A stretch of DNA of 64,000 nucleotides from Flavobacterium sp. (GCF_004295795.1 NZ_SEBR01000002.1:1-64000); one strand, 5' to 3'. Shown: positions 7,649-16,857, numbered from the stretch's first letter. Numbers and translations: made by a program. The notes: a model not told the origin generated them from the letters alone.

Positions 7649-8851
7649 TCAGTTTTGCCAGTAAGGCGGCGGCACGTTCGATCCCGTAACGCGGCAATCG
7701 ACGCATTGGTCGCTCGTCATGATAAACCAGCCGTTGGCATCGAATCCGGAGAGATCCATCGTGCCTGCCTGCGTCAGATCGATGATGACGTGAGCGTCTC
7801 CCAAAGGTCGCGGATAACTCCAGTTTTCAGGATTCAAGGTGCGGTTCGAGCATTCATACGGCCACGGAATGGGCAGATTGTTGGGAAAAACCTCGTTGTA
7901 ATCGAACGCCATCACGGCTTCTGAAACCGAAGAAACCTCGAAGAAACCGATCACTTTTTCCTCAGAATTGTCGTCATTCCTGACATTTCCGTAGAAAAAT
8001 CCGGGCTGCGTCTGCGACAGAATATTCCCGATCGACGAAAGTTCGCTCAACGTCTTGTAAAAAGTGTAGGAAGCCAGGCTTTGCACATATTGACGCACCT
8101 TGATCGAGTAACGGTCGTTGACGATGTAACTTGTGTCGGCAATCGTGCGCACCGGAAATTCCACAACTCTGTCTTCGCCCAAACCGGTCGTCGTAGTTAG
8201 AACCACGCTTTTCGATTTGCCCTGACGGTAACAAACATGTGCTTGTTCCGTTCTCGGTTGAAGGAGTATTTCCTCAAAATTGTCTTCGTCGCTGTCATCC
8301 GGACCAACTACAACCTCGGTTTCGAAGTAGTTTGGCGTGGCGAAGCGTCCGGCTTCTTCGTATTCGTATCTGTAGTATTTCGAATTTCCTGTCGGATCGA
8401 AAGTGTTTGCGCGAATCTGCACGCCATTTACGCCGCCCATCGAGACGATTTCTCGCGAAAGGTTTCCGATAGGAGTGACCGTCGTAAGTTTTTCGGCTGT
8501 GGAAGAATAGGAATTTCCGTCAGACGTAGAAATATGTAGGCTGTAAGTGCGCGCGGCATCAGGCAGAAAAGCATTTTCGGACACATACATCGTGTCCTGT
8601 TGCTCGAAATCGATCACATTGCCCAAGTCGTCCTGAACGTATACACTGGCGCCGGTTTCAAAAGTCGGACCGGATTCTTCGAGGCGATAGGCGCGCGAAA
8701 TCTTGACGGCGTGCTGTTTGAGCTCGTTCGTGATCGAAGCTTCGATAATGAGCGCACTTTCGAAGTTGCGGGTTTGCAAAACGTAAGGATCGGTGCATCC
8801 GAAAAGGCACAAAAGCGAAAAAGCGGCAGTAAGTCTGAGAAAAATCTTCAT
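7649..8851 (-). CDS. DUF4249 lipoprotein (paralogue 2)
   Basis: A 400-residue lipoprotein with signal peptide and lipobox (LCLFGC). It belongs to the same DUF4249 family as the next gene and shares with it long identical runs near the N-terminus and the C-terminal CVDCR motif. It starts two bases after the stop of the TonB-dependent receptor, so translation is probably coupled. A role as surface partner or plug-side accessory of that receptor is inferred from the recurring pairing of these families; the substrate is unknown. Confidence 0.84.
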   Translation of the reverse strand: MKIFLRLTAAFSLLCLFGCTDPYVLQTRNFESALIIEASITNELKQHAVKISRAYRLEESGPTFETGASVYVQDDLGNVIDFEQQDTMYVSENAFLPDAARTYSLHISTSDGNSYSSTAEKLTTVTPIGNLSREIVSMGGVNGVQIRANTFDPTGNSKYYRYEYEEAGRFATPNYFETEVVVGPDDSDEDNFEEILLQPRTEQAHVCYRQGKSKSVVLTTTTGLGEDRVVEFPVRTIADTSYIVNDRYSIKVRQYVQSLASYTFYKTLSELSSIGNILSQTQPGFFYGNVRNDDNSEEKVIGFFEVSSVSEAVMAFDYNEVFPNNLPIPWPYECSNRTLNPENWSYPRPLGDAHVIIDLTQAGTMDLSGFDANGWFIMTSDQCVDCRVTGSNVPPPYWQN

Positions 8852-8853
8852 GA

Positions 8854-11586
8854 CTAGAATTTGAAATTGTAGGTAAATGTGGGCACGGGAATCGAGAAAA
8901 TCGACGTTTTATAAGCTTTGACCTGTCCGTTTTCGGATACGAAAAACACCGAATAAGGATTGTTTCGGCCCAAGACGTTGTAAATCGAGAAGTTCCAGAA
9001 ACTGTGAGCGAGCTTTTTGATCTTGTGGTTTCCTTCGACGTTTATTCCGATGTCAAGGCGGAAATAGTCCGGAATCCGGAACTGGTTGCGGTCGCTGTAC
9101 AAAGTGTACTCGATGCCGTTGTACATGTACGATCCAATCGGATAAGTGATCGGTCGGCCGGTCTGGTAAATAAAGTTGGCCGAAAAACTGTAGCGTCTGG
9201 TGAACTTGTAATTCAAAACGGCGCTGAAATCGTGAGGTTTGTCAAAGTTCGACTGGAAATAATCGCCGTTGTTCACGCGTTCGTCGGCGAATTTAGAGTC
9301 GAGTTTCAGGAAACTGCGCGAATACGTGTAACCGATCCAGCCATTGAGTTTTCCGAGATTTTTCTTGATCAGCAACTCGACTCCGTAGCTTTTTCCTTCG
9401 CCCTGAAGCAATTCGGTCTCGATGTGCTCGTTCATCAAAAGTTGGGCAGCGACCTTGTAATCGAGGATGTTTTTCGATTTCTTGAAATAGCCTTCGAGGC
9501 TCACTTCATACATGTCGTCCTTGAGATTCTTGTAAAAACCAAGCGAAAACTGGCGCGCGACCTGAGGTTCGATATTGAGATCGGACAACTTCCAGGTCGC
9601 GGTGGGCGATTGCGTCGTGTTGCTCGACATCATGTGAATGTATTGGTAAGTCTGGTCGAATCCGGCCTTGACCGAAAAATCGTCGGCGATGATGTAACGC
9701 GCCGAAACTCGCGGCTCGAAACCGCCATATTGCTTGATGACTTCGTTGTTTGCGTAAACATTTTCTCCCGTAACCGTTCCGTCGTTCAGCGGCAAGCCCG
9801 GTTGGTAAGTGCGTTGGGTTGAAGCTCCGAGCGCAAGAAAGTACGAATAACGCAATCCTGCGCTGATTAGCAATTTGTCTGTAAGTTCATAATCATCGCT
9901 CAAATAAACTGCCGATTCAAGTGCTTTTTCTTTTTGGATGTCAATTGGAATGACGAGCGAATTGGCGCCCAACGGATCCATGTAACCCGGATCGATCTTG
10001 TAGAGTTTGCTGCTGATTCCGTAGCTCAGTTTGTGCTTGTCCCAAAACTGCGACCTGAATTTGAACGCTGCCTGGGTTTCGTTTATCGTATAGCCCAAAT
10101 CGAACGAAGACGAATTGCGGGCGTCATACTCGATATTGAATTTATACTGGCTGTTTGTAATGGAAAGCGTTCCGCGGTTTTTGGCGTTGAAACGGTGGTT
10201 CCACTTGAACGAGGCCAGAAGGTTGTCGTATTTGTAAAGGGAATCCGAAGTGATGCTGAAATCGTCGTGGCTGTAATAACCCATGAGTTCGATGTCGTCG
10301 TCTTGCCCGATCTTGTGCACATATTTGAGGTTAGCGTCATAGAACGAAGCCTGGCTGTTTTGAAGATCGGAGTTCTTTAACGAGCGCAGGATCCATCCGG
10401 AATATGTGGCGCGTCCGCCGATTATCAGTCCGCTTTTTCCTTTTACGATGGGAATGTTGAGCATCAGGTTCGAAGTTACAGGTCCGATATTTCCTTCTCC
10501 CGAGACTTTGAGCGTGTCCGGTTTTTTGGTTGAAACGTCAAACACCGATGAAAGGCGTCCGCCGAATTCTGCGGGAATGCTGCCTTTGTAGATTGTCACA
10601 TCGCCCGTGGTGAAAGGGTTTACAGCCGAGAAAAATCCGAGAAAGTGAGAAGGATTGTACAAAACCGCGTCGTCGAGCAAAATCAGGTTCTGGTCTTCTT
10701 TTCCGCCTCGAACATTGAATCCGGCCGATCCTTCGCCCGCGGTCTTTATTCCCGGAAGTGTCGTGGCCACGCGGAAAATGTCGCGTTCGCCCAAAACCAA
10801 CGGAATGTTCTTGATCTTTTCGACGTCGATTTTGGTCACGCCGGTAACTGCTGTCCTGAAATTCGAATTGTCTTTGGAGTAAACCACGACTTCCTTGAGC
10901 ATATTCGGGTTCTCGGAAACGGCAAAATCGAGTCGGCCGTTGCTGTAAGCCATGATTTTTTTGGAAGCCTGTGTGTAATTGATCGACCTGATCTCGACCG
11001 TATGTGCGCCCGACGGCACTTTCAAAGCATAAAATCCTCTGTCGTCGGTAACTGCGTCGATCGTCAAACCTTTTACCGAAAGCAATACGCCCGGAACAGG
11101 TTGGCCGGTCACCGCATCGCGAACATATCCGGTAACGATGGAGGTTTTTTCGGTGGTGCTGTTTTCCTTTCCTACGAGTGCGATCGCGTCTTTTTCTTCG
11201 GTTTTCCCTTCCTGGAAGAAAACAGGTTTAGGTTCGTCCGACGTTTTGGCGTTGGGTTTGTCTCCGAAAAAATTTTGGGGAAGTTCGTTGTAGATCGCCG
11301 AATTACGCGTCAGGATTACCCGATTTCCGTCGACGAAAAAGTTAAGGTTCGTCTGCGAGAAAACTTGTTCGAGAACTGTATTTAAATCAGTATTCGTAAA
11401 GCTCGCCGACACAGGTTCGGTTTGAGCAAACCAGGCTTCGTCATAAAAGAATTTGTATCCCGATGCGGTTTCTATCTGACGGATGGCATCCGAAACCGGA
11501 ACATCCGAAAACGACACGCTTATTTTTTGTTGGGCGAAAATGCACATCGGAAGCGCCAAAAGCAAAAGCAATAAAAGTTTTCTCAT
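8854..11586 (-). CDS. TonB-dependent receptor with STN and carboxypeptidase-like domains
   Basis: A 910-residue outer-membrane transporter. Domain order: signal peptide (ending CIFAQQ), an STN domain (about 20-95, ISVSFSDVPVSDAIRQIE), a linker, a carboxypeptidase-regulatory-like beta domain (about 150-230, GYVRDAVTGQPVPGVLLSVK), a plug domain (about 240-350, GFNVRGGKEDQNLILLDDA) and a C-terminal beta-barrel ending in an aromatic TYNFKF. It would use TonB energy to import a ligand. STN domains often signal to anti-sigma factors, but no sigma/anti-sigma pair is near. It follows the secreted protein at 11594 by seven bases and precedes two DUF4249 genes. Confidence 0.9.
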   Translation of the reverse strand: MRKLLLLLLLALPMCIFAQQKISVSFSDVPVSDAIRQIETASGYKFFYDEAWFAQTEPVSASFTNTDLNTVLEQVFSQTNLNFFVDGNRVILTRNSAIYNELPQNFFGDKPNAKTSDEPKPVFFQEGKTEEKDAIALVGKENSTTEKTSIVTGYVRDAVTGQPVPGVLLSVKGLTIDAVTDDRGFYALKVPSGAHTVEIRSINYTQASKKIMAYSNGRLDFAVSENPNMLKEVVVYSKDNSNFRTAVTGVTKIDVEKIKNIPLVLGERDIFRVATTLPGIKTAGEGSAGFNVRGGKEDQNLILLDDAVLYNPSHFLGFFSAVNPFTTGDVTIYKGSIPAEFGGRLSSVFDVSTKKPDTLKVSGEGNIGPVTSNLMLNIPIVKGKSGLIIGGRATYSGWILRSLKNSDLQNSQASFYDANLKYVHKIGQDDDIELMGYYSHDDFSITSDSLYKYDNLLASFKWNHRFNAKNRGTLSITNSQYKFNIEYDARNSSSFDLGYTINETQAAFKFRSQFWDKHKLSYGISSKLYKIDPGYMDPLGANSLVIPIDIQKEKALESAVYLSDDYELTDKLLISAGLRYSYFLALGASTQRTYQPGLPLNDGTVTGENVYANNEVIKQYGGFEPRVSARYIIADDFSVKAGFDQTYQYIHMMSSNTTQSPTATWKLSDLNIEPQVARQFSLGFYKNLKDDMYEVSLEGYFKKSKNILDYKVAAQLLMNEHIETELLQGEGKSYGVELLIKKNLGKLNGWIGYTYSRSFLKLDSKFADERVNNGDYFQSNFDKPHDFSAVLNYKFTRRYSFSANFIYQTGRPITYPIGSYMYNGIEYTLYSDRNQFRIPDYFRLDIGINVEGNHKIKKLAHSFWNFSIYNVLGRNNPYSVFFVSENGQVKAYKTSIFSIPVPTFTYNFKF

Positions 11587-11593
11587 TTCGGCT

Positions 11594-12310
11594 TCAGTTT
11601 TTGGCGTTTGTGATGTGGCGGAAAAGTTTGGTCATGAACGAGATCGGGTCTTTTTTGGAAAGGTCTTTTTGGGATTGGTAAAAGTCCTTGATGCGCTCTT
11701 TTTGATCGGGAAACAATTTGGCGAAATCGCCTCGGCTGTCGGTTTTGGTGAAAACGCCGTCTTTCTCGATCAGAAACCCGGGATCTTCGTTGAATTCGTC
11801 TACGATTACGTTGTCATTGTTGCGCTGTCGAATGAATTTGTGGTGTTTTGCATAGAGCGTGAAGCCTTGTCCAACGGCACATTTCTCGTAGTAGCCAGTG
11901 ACGAAATCCGGCTTTTTTTCGAGACTGCTGAGGTTGACGAAATCGCGTCCGTCAAGCGTAAAACCCGATACGAATTCCTTTTCGAGGATCGTGCCTATGT
12001 TGTTGCTGATGTTCTTCGGTCGGTAGATCAGAATGTCGTGATAGATGTCGTATCTCAAGTCGACATTGTAGTAAGGTTGGTTGCTGTAGACGACGCTTCC
12101 GACGAGATATTGGTCGGTTTTATAGAATTGGTCGTTCCCTTTTCGGATTTTGTAAGGATTCGGATAGGCGCGACCGTTGAGATTCAGGTTTTCCAATCCG
12201 CCCGCCGCGTCATAGGAATTGTAGATTTCGGTTTCGGACTGCGCATGCGAAACGGTCGATAGCGCAATTAATCCGCATGCCAAAAATAAGGATTTTCGCA
12301 GGGCAGTCAT
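11594..12310 (-). CDS. secreted protein of unknown function, first gene of TonB operon
   Basis: A 238-residue protein with a signal peptide (ending VSHAQS) and no family I recognise. The mature part is rich in Asp, Lys, Tyr and Asn with alternating beta-like segments and no membrane helix, so it is probably periplasmic or surface-exposed. It opens the five-gene minus-strand operon running to 4766 and lies seven bases before the TonB receptor, which suggests a function linked to that receptor. A near-match to the -7 element (TACATTTA) lies about 25 bases upstream. Confidence 0.7.
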   Translation of the reverse strand: MTALRKSLFLACGLIALSTVSHAQSETEIYNSYDAAGGLENLNLNGRAYPNPYKIRKGNDQFYKTDQYLVGSVVYSNQPYYNVDLRYDIYHDILIYRPKNISNNIGTILEKEFVSGFTLDGRDFVNLSSLEKKPDFVTGYYEKCAVGQGFTLYAKHHKFIRQRNNDNVIVDEFNEDPGFLIEKDGVFTKTDSRGDFAKLFPDQKERIKDFYQSQKDLSKKDPISFMTKLFRHITNAKN

Positions 12311-12383
12311 GTTCGATTTGTTGATTGTTGTTCGCTAAATGTAGGAATAATTTTAGCCGAACTTTGAGTTACCGGCAAAAAAA

Positions 12384-12410
12384 AATCCTGACGGAAGCCC
12401 CGTCAGGATT
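12384..12410 (-). terminator. rho-independent terminator of pnp
   Basis: An 11-bp stem (AATCCTGACGG against CCGTCAGGATT) with a 5-base loop is followed on the minus strand by a run of T (the A tract at 12377-12385). It ends the rpsO-pnp transcript before the TonB operon. Confidence 0.85.
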
Positions 12411-12434
12411 GAATGTCACTATTTGGTGACTTAA

Positions 12435-14768
12435 TTATTCGCCTTGAGGCGCGTCGTTGCTCGGTTCGCTTTGATTGCTGTCCGATTCACGATTTTCTCT
12501 CGGTTCGCGATTTTCTCTCGGGCGATCGTTGCGATCTCCGCGATTTCTGTCGCCACCGTAGCGTGATCCGCGATCATTTCTGTCGTTTCTATCGCCTCTT
12601 GGACGGTCGCCGTCGCGTCTTTCAGGACGTGGAGCGTTCTCATCTCTTGGAGGACGAGGCGTAAGTGCCTTTTTGGAAACGCGTTCCTTGCGTGTCTTGG
12701 GATCGATTCCCATGTATTTCACTTCAAACTCATCGCCCATGTTCACAAGGTCGGTTACGTTTTCAGTTCTTTCCCATGCAAGTTCCGATACGTGGAGCAA
12801 GATTTCGTTTCCTGGAGCGTCTTGGTATTCAACCACGGCTCCGAAGTCCATAATCTTGACGACTTTCACTTTGTAAGAATCACCAATGACCGGCTTGAAC
12901 GTAAGCGAGTCGATCTTGCGAAGTACAGTGTCGATTCCTTCCTGGTCTGTACCGAGGATTTCGACAACACCTTCTTCGTTGACTTCGTTGATGACGATCG
13001 TGGTCTTGGTAAGCTTTTGAAGTTCCTGGATAACTTTTCCTCCAGGTCCGATAAGTGCTCCAATAAATGCTCCGGGAATCGTAGTCATGATGATTTTCGG
13101 TGCTTTCGGTTTCACGTTCTCACGTGGAGCAGCTTGTGTTTCGATTAGTTTTCCTAGGATGTGAAGACGGCCTGCACGTGCTTGGTCAAGCGCTTTTTCC
13201 ATGATCTCATAGTTCAGTCCTTCGATCTTGATGTCCATTTGGCAAGCGGTGATCCCGTCAGCGGTTCCGGTCACTTTGAAGTCCATATCACCAAGGTGAT
13301 CTTCGTCTCCAAGAATGTCCGAAAGTACAGCCCAACGGCCCGTTTTGTCATCAGAAATCAATCCCATGGCGATTCCGGAAACCGGTTTAGTCATTTGGAC
13401 GCCCGCATCCATCAAAGCCAAAGTTCCGGCGCAAACCGTCGCCATCGAAGACGATCCGTTTGACTCCAAAACCTCAGAAACGATACGGATCGTGTATGGG
13501 TTTTCGTCAGGAATCATGTTTTTCAACGCGCGTTGTGCCAAGTTTCCGTGACCTACCTCGCGACGTGAAGTTCCGCGCAATGGCTTGGCTTCACCTGTCG
13601 AGAATGGTGGGAAATTGTAGTGCAGGTAGAACCTTTCTTCTCCTTGCTCGCTTGGTGCGTCGATGATGTTCGCCTCGCGTGAAGTTCCCAAAGTCACTGT
13701 CGCCAATGCCTGAGTTTCTCCGCGTGTGAACAATGCCGATCCGTGTACGGATGGAAGATAGTCGACCTCGCACCAGATTGGGCGAATCTCGTCTGTCTTT
13801 CTTCCGTCAAGGCGCAATCCCAAATCGAGGATCACGTTGCGGACAGCTTCTTTTTGTGTCGATTTGAAGTATTTCGAGATAAGATCTCCAAACTCAAGTT
13901 GCTCTTCTTCTGAAAAACCAGCTTTCACTTCGTCTTTCACTTCGGCAAACTTCTCACCGCGTTCCGCTTTGCCAGTTCCTTCCTGAGCAATTGCGTAACA
14001 CTTGTCGTAAGCCAATGAACGAACTTTCGCTTCTACTTCTTCGTTAGTCGCTTCTTCGTCGTAAGACCTGATTTCTTTCTTGCCGAAAGCAGCCTGAAGA
14101 CGCTTTTGTGCAGCGATCTGAACTTTGATGGCATCGTGTGCGAATTTGATTGCCTGAACCATTTCGGCTTCGGAAATTTCCTTCATTTCACCTTCTACCA
14201 TCGCTACAGAATCCTCCGAAGCTCCAATCATCATGTCGATGTCAGACTCGGCCAATTGCGTAGGACTTGGGTTGATCACGAATTCTCCGTTGATGCGTCC
14301 GACGCGAACTTCCGAAATCAAAGTCTCGAAAGGAATGTCAGAAAGCGCCAAAGCGGTAGAAGCGGCAAGGCCTGCAAGTGCATCCGGCATCACTTCTTCG
14401 TCGTGTGACATCAATTGGATCATTACCTGCGTTTCGGCGTGGTAATCATCCGGGAAAAGCGGACGCAAAACGCGGTCCACGAGACGCATCGTCAAAACTT
14501 CCTTGTCAGAAGGACGTGCCTCACGTTTGAAAAATCCGCCTGGAAAACGTCCGGCAGACGCGAATTTCTCGCGGTAATCTACTGTCAGGGGCAAAAAGTC
14601 AACCCCAGGACTAGCTTTTCTTGCGGAAACTACCGTTCCAAGCAACATGGTGTCACCCATTCTGATGACGACTGAACCGTCAGCTTGCTTGGCTAGTTTC
14701 CCGGTTTCGATCGAGATGCTTCGTCCATCTCCCAAATCGATAACCTCTGTAAATACTTGTGGAATCAT
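12435..14768 (-). CDS. pnp: polyribonucleotide nucleotidyltransferase (PNPase)
   Basis: A 777-residue 3'-to-5' exoribonuclease that degrades RNA with phosphate, acting in mRNA turnover. Two RNase PH-like domains (about 10-230 and 320-550) are followed by a KH domain (about 560-620, [14 protein letters not shown]) and an S1 domain (about 625-700, [20 protein letters not shown]). The last 75 residues form an Arg/Gly/Asp/Asn-rich tail with repeated RGDRNDR-type units, longer than in the E. coli enzyme and likely disordered and RNA-binding. It follows rpsO on the same strand, the usual arrangement, with a 172-base spacer that contains the rpsO terminator. Confidence 0.97.
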   Translation of the reverse strand: MIPQVFTEVIDLGDGRSISIETGKLAKQADGSVVIRMGDTMLLGTVVSARKASPGVDFLPLTVDYREKFASAGRFPGGFFKREARPSDKEVLTMRLVDRVLRPLFPDDYHAETQVMIQLMSHDEEVMPDALAGLAASTALALSDIPFETLISEVRVGRINGEFVINPSPTQLAESDIDMMIGASEDSVAMVEGEMKEISEAEMVQAIKFAHDAIKVQIAAQKRLQAAFGKKEIRSYDEEATNEEVEAKVRSLAYDKCYAIAQEGTGKAERGEKFAEVKDEVKAGFSEEEQLEFGDLISKYFKSTQKEAVRNVILDLGLRLDGRKTDEIRPIWCEVDYLPSVHGSALFTRGETQALATVTLGTSREANIIDAPSEQGEERFYLHYNFPPFSTGEAKPLRGTSRREVGHGNLAQRALKNMIPDENPYTIRIVSEVLESNGSSSMATVCAGTLALMDAGVQMTKPVSGIAMGLISDDKTGRWAVLSDILGDEDHLGDMDFKVTGTADGITACQMDIKIEGLNYEIMEKALDQARAGRLHILGKLIETQAAPRENVKPKAPKIIMTTIPGAFIGALIGPGGKVIQELQKLTKTTIVINEVNEEGVVEILGTDQEGIDTVLRKIDSLTFKPVIGDSYKVKVVKIMDFGAVVEYQDAPGNEILLHVSELAWERTENVTDLVNMGDEFEVKYMGIDPKTRKERVSKKALTPRPPRDENAPRPERRDGDRPRGDRNDRNDRGSRYGGDRNRGDRNDRPRENREPRENRESDSNQSEPSNDAPQGE

Positions 14769-14907
14769 AAATCCAAATTTCGTTGATTAAACAATGGGTT
14801 TAGTAGTTGTGTTGTTGTGTGCGTGTGTAGTTGTCTAAAACCCAATGAAAAACCAGAACTTTTTTCTTGCAACCTCGGGACTTGAATTACAAATCCCATA
14901 AAAAACA

Positions 14908-14933
14908 AAAAGAGGCGCGCGGGCACCTCTTTT
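14908..14933 (-). terminator. terminator or attenuator between rpsO and pnp
   Basis: An 8-bp stem AAAAGAGG/CCTCTTTT with a GC-rich apex and a T-rich 3' side on the minus strand lies seven bases after the rpsO stop. As pnp follows on the same strand, it probably stops part of the transcripts and lets some read into pnp. Confidence 0.7.
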
Positions 14934-14940
14934 CGATTGA

Positions 14941-15210
14941 TTATTTACGAATATTCAATTCTTTGATGATCTCGCGGTAGCGGTTGATCTCTGTCTTCTT
15001 CAAGTAATCGAGAAGACTTCTTCTTTTACCTACCAGCTTTACAAGCGAGCGCTCTGTGTTGAAATCGTGACGATTCTTTTTCAAGTGCTCTGTCAAGTGA
15101 TTGATTCGGAAAGTGAAAAGCGCGATCTGGCTTTCAGATTTTCCAGTGTTTTCAGCAGTTCCGCCGTGTTTTGCGAAAATGTCCGCCTTAACTTCTTTCG
15201 TTAGATACAT
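14941..15210 (-). CDS. rpsO: 30S ribosomal protein S15
   Basis: An 89-residue protein of the small ribosomal subunit that binds 16S rRNA early in assembly. The typical S15 features are present: GTAENTGKSESQIALFT, RINHLTEHLK, DFNTERSLVKLVGKRRSLLDYL. The start at 15210 (MYLTKEVKADIF) gives the usual length; an in-frame ATG 57 bases upstream would add a non-conserved tail and is rejected. The promoter element TACTTTTG lies 55 bases upstream, and a 17-copy heptamer repeat begins about 47 bases beyond that. Confidence 0.97.
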   Translation of the reverse strand: MYLTKEVKADIFAKHGGTAENTGKSESQIALFTFRINHLTEHLKKNRHDFNTERSLVKLVGKRRSLLDYLKKTEINRYREIIKELNIRK

Positions 15211-15264
15211 TCCAATATTGTTTAAATGATTTTTATGTATGTAGCCGTTTCTCGGATACGGGTG

Positions 15265-15272
15265 CAAAAGTA
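15265..15272 (-). promoter_or_regulatory. TAnnTTTG promoter element of rpsO
   Basis: TACTTTTG on the minus strand fits the Bacteroidota -7 consensus and lies 55 bases upstream of the rpsO ATG, leaving a short leader in which S15 autoregulation could act. The gap to the heptamer repeat at 15319 is only 46 bases. Confidence 0.5.
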
Positions 15273-15318
15273 AGCTTTTTAATGAATAATTGGTAATGAA
15301 AAATGAATAATTAATAAT

Positions 15319-15436
15319 GAGTAGTGAGTAGTGAGTAGTGAGTAGTGAGTAGTGAGTAGTGAGTAGTGAGTAGTGAGTAGTGAGTAGTGAGTAGTGAGTA
15401 GTGAGTAGTGAGTAGTGAGTAGTGAGTAGTGAGTAG
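15319..15436. repeat. heptamer tandem repeat (GAGTAGT), about 17 copies
   Basis: Sixteen perfect copies of the 7-base unit GAGTAGT are followed by a partial one. Because 7 is not a multiple of 3, all three frames on the opposite strand read the same peptide repeat, which produces meaningless open frames. Perfect short-unit arrays of this kind gain and lose copies by strand slippage, so the copy number is likely to vary between strains. Confidence 0.95.
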
Positions 15437-15460
15437 GGGATGCTTTTTTTGAAGCTGTTT

Positions 15461-15596
15461 CCGGCTGTCCGCTATTAGCTTTTGAAAACAACCGCGGTTT
15501 TGCCAGCGGTTGCGGCGAGCTTCTTTGGTCGCTGCCGCAGCCGCGCAAAACCGGCAGTTGTTTTTCAAAAGGCTAGCCGCGGCCATCCGGGCTAGG
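15461..15596 (+). repeat. dispersed palindromic element, copy 2
   Basis: Second copy, 136 bp. The ends (CCGGCTGTCCGCTATTAGCT at the left, AAAAGGCTAGCCGC and ATCCGGGCTAGG at the right) and the centre (GAGCTTCTTTGGTCGC, starting 56 bases in) match copies 1 and 3. The arms are GC-rich and pair within the copy: GAAAACAAC with GTTGTTTTTC, GGTTTTGC with GCAAAACC, TGCGGC with GCCGCA. These arms share no sequence with those of the other copies. It lies in the gap between rpsO and the gene ending at 16363. Confidence 0.85.
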
Positions 15597-15647
15597 GGAA
15601 TGGTTGGTAGTTGGTTTTTTTGTCAGAAATGTGGTTTTGTTTTCACA

Positions 15648-15718
15648 GGTCGTTCCGACCCGCCCATGGCGAATTTACGGCGTAGGACAATTCGTCGCTT
15701 ACAGAAAATCTGTAGAAA
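15648..15718 (-). repeat. inverted partial copy of the 224-bp repeat head
   Basis: Seventy-one bases from AGGTCGTTCCGACC to CAGAAAATCTGTAGAAA are a diverged reverse complement of the first 75-80 bases of the tandem unit at 15767-16293. The two hairpin motifs (GGTCG-TTC-CGACC and ACAGA-AAA-TCTGT) are kept. Together with the first direct unit it forms a larger inverted repeat. Confidence 0.75.
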
Positions 15719-15766
15719 TCGTTAAATGAAGGTGGTGTTTTTTTTGGGTGGTTTTGCGCACCTAGG

Positions 15767-16293
15767 TTTAACTTTTTTTATAGATTTTCTGTAAACGATC
15801 CTCGTCCCAAAGTCATAAATTTACGATGGGAGGGTCGGAACGACCGTTTCCCGAAAAAAGCCAGATTGCAAGACTTTTCCAATCCCAAAAAGCCCAAACG
15901 CCAAAATTCCCCAATCGGAAAATCCAACAACAACAGATTTGATTCGAAACCAAAAATCCAATCTCCAAAACCGATTTTACAAACCTACCTTTAACTTTTT
16001 CTACAGATTTTCTGTAACCGGGTTAGCTGCCCAAAGCATAAATTTACGACGGGGAGGGTCGGAACGTCCGTTTCACGAAAAAAGCCAGATTGCAAGACTT
16101 TTCCAATCCCAAAAAGCCCAAACGCCAAAATTCCCCAATCGGAAAAGCCTACAACAACAGAATTGATTCGAAACCAAAAATCCAATCTTCGCAAATCAAT
16201 TTTACAAACCTACCTTTAACTTTTTCTACAGATTTTCTGTAAACGACCCTTGTCCCAAAGGCGTAAATTTACCACGGGAGGGTCGGAACGACC
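15767..16293 (+). repeat. 224-bp direct tandem repeat, 2.35 copies
   Basis: Units start with TTTAAC at 15767, 15990 and 16215 (spacing 223 and 225); the third is truncated after 79 bases. Each begins with TTTTCT(A)CAGATTTTCTGTAA, has GGGTCGGAACGACC about 70 bases later, and continues with about 145 bases without a frame. Units 1 and 2 are nearly identical in the distal part but differ more in the head. The two small hairpins with 3-base loops resemble REP pairs. I see no gene in 15211-16362. Confidence 0.85.
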
Positions 16294-16311
16294 AACCAAA
16301 AACAAACCAGC

Positions 16312-16339
16312 AAAAAAAAACGCCCGGAAAATCCGGGCG
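16312..16339 (-). terminator. terminator of the GAF reductase gene
   Basis: An 8-bp stem CGCCCGGA/TCCGGGCG with an AAA loop, followed on the minus strand by nine T (A tract 16312-16320). It lies 24 bases after the stop of the gene at 16363. Confidence 0.85.
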
Positions 16340-16362
16340 CCAAATTATCAAAAGCCAAAACC

Positions 16363-16833
16363 TCACTTCTTGTCCGAGAACAAAAACTTCGAGATCAAGG
16401 CGTTCAGGTCTTCGAGAAACCTTTCGTCCAAATCAGTGAAAGCATCCAAAACCTCAGAGTCGATATCGATCTGGCCAATGTTTTTGCCGTTCACGAACAA
16501 AGGCACGACAACTTCCGACTTCACGGTCATCGAACACGCGATATAGTTGTCCTGCGCCATCACGTCGGGTACGACAAAATTCTCGTTCGAGACCGCGACT
16601 TGTCCGCAAATGCCTTTTCCGAAAGGAATGACGGTGTGGTCTGTAGGTTCGCCGGCATAAGGTCCGAGAAGCAATTCAGGTTTGTCGCCGTTGTGAAAGT
16701 AAAATCCGACCCAATCGTAATAATCGATGTTATCCCTCAAAAGATGGCAAATCTTGAGCAATTTATCGTCTCTCAGGCCGTTGTCGTTTTTGAGGATGTC
16801 AATTGCCTTCTGGCGCAATTCTTCAAATGTCAT
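16363..16833 (-). CDS. msrC: GAF-domain free methionine (R)-sulfoxide reductase
   Basis: A 156-residue single-GAF-domain enzyme that reduces free methionine-R-sulfoxide in the cytosol. Two of the three family cysteines are present: Cys76 in GKGICGQ and Cys100 in YIACSMTVKSE, matching E. coli Cys94 and Cys118. The position of E. coli Cys84 holds no cysteine, as in part of the family; the remaining pair can still form the catalytic disulfide. A TAATTTTG promoter element lies about 17 bases upstream. A generic GAF signalling role is less likely because of the conserved cysteines. Confidence 0.85.
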   Translation of the reverse strand: MTFEELRQKAIDILKNDNGLRDDKLLKICHLLRDNIDYYDWVGFYFHNGDKPELLLGPYAGEPTDHTVIPFGKGICGQVAVSNENFVVPDVMAQDNYIACSMTVKSEVVVPLFVNGKNIGQIDIDSEVLDAFTDLDERFLEDLNALISKFLFSDKK

Positions 16834-16849
16834 GGTGCGGATTTTTCTA

Positions 16850-16857
16850 CAAAATTA
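16850..16857 (-). promoter_or_regulatory. TAnnTTTG promoter element
   Basis: TAATTTTG on the minus strand, 17 bases before the ATG of the GAF-type reductase gene, fits the Bacteroidota -7 consensus. Confidence 0.45.

Noticed and set aside
15319..15436. Short regular repeat considered as a CRISPR array
   Set aside because: The unit is seven bases with no spacers and no cas genes nearby; it is a minisatellite.
15841..16240. Tandem 224-bp units considered as a decayed insertion sequence
   Set aside because: No transposase remnant is readable in any frame, and there are no terminal inverted repeats flanked by target duplications.
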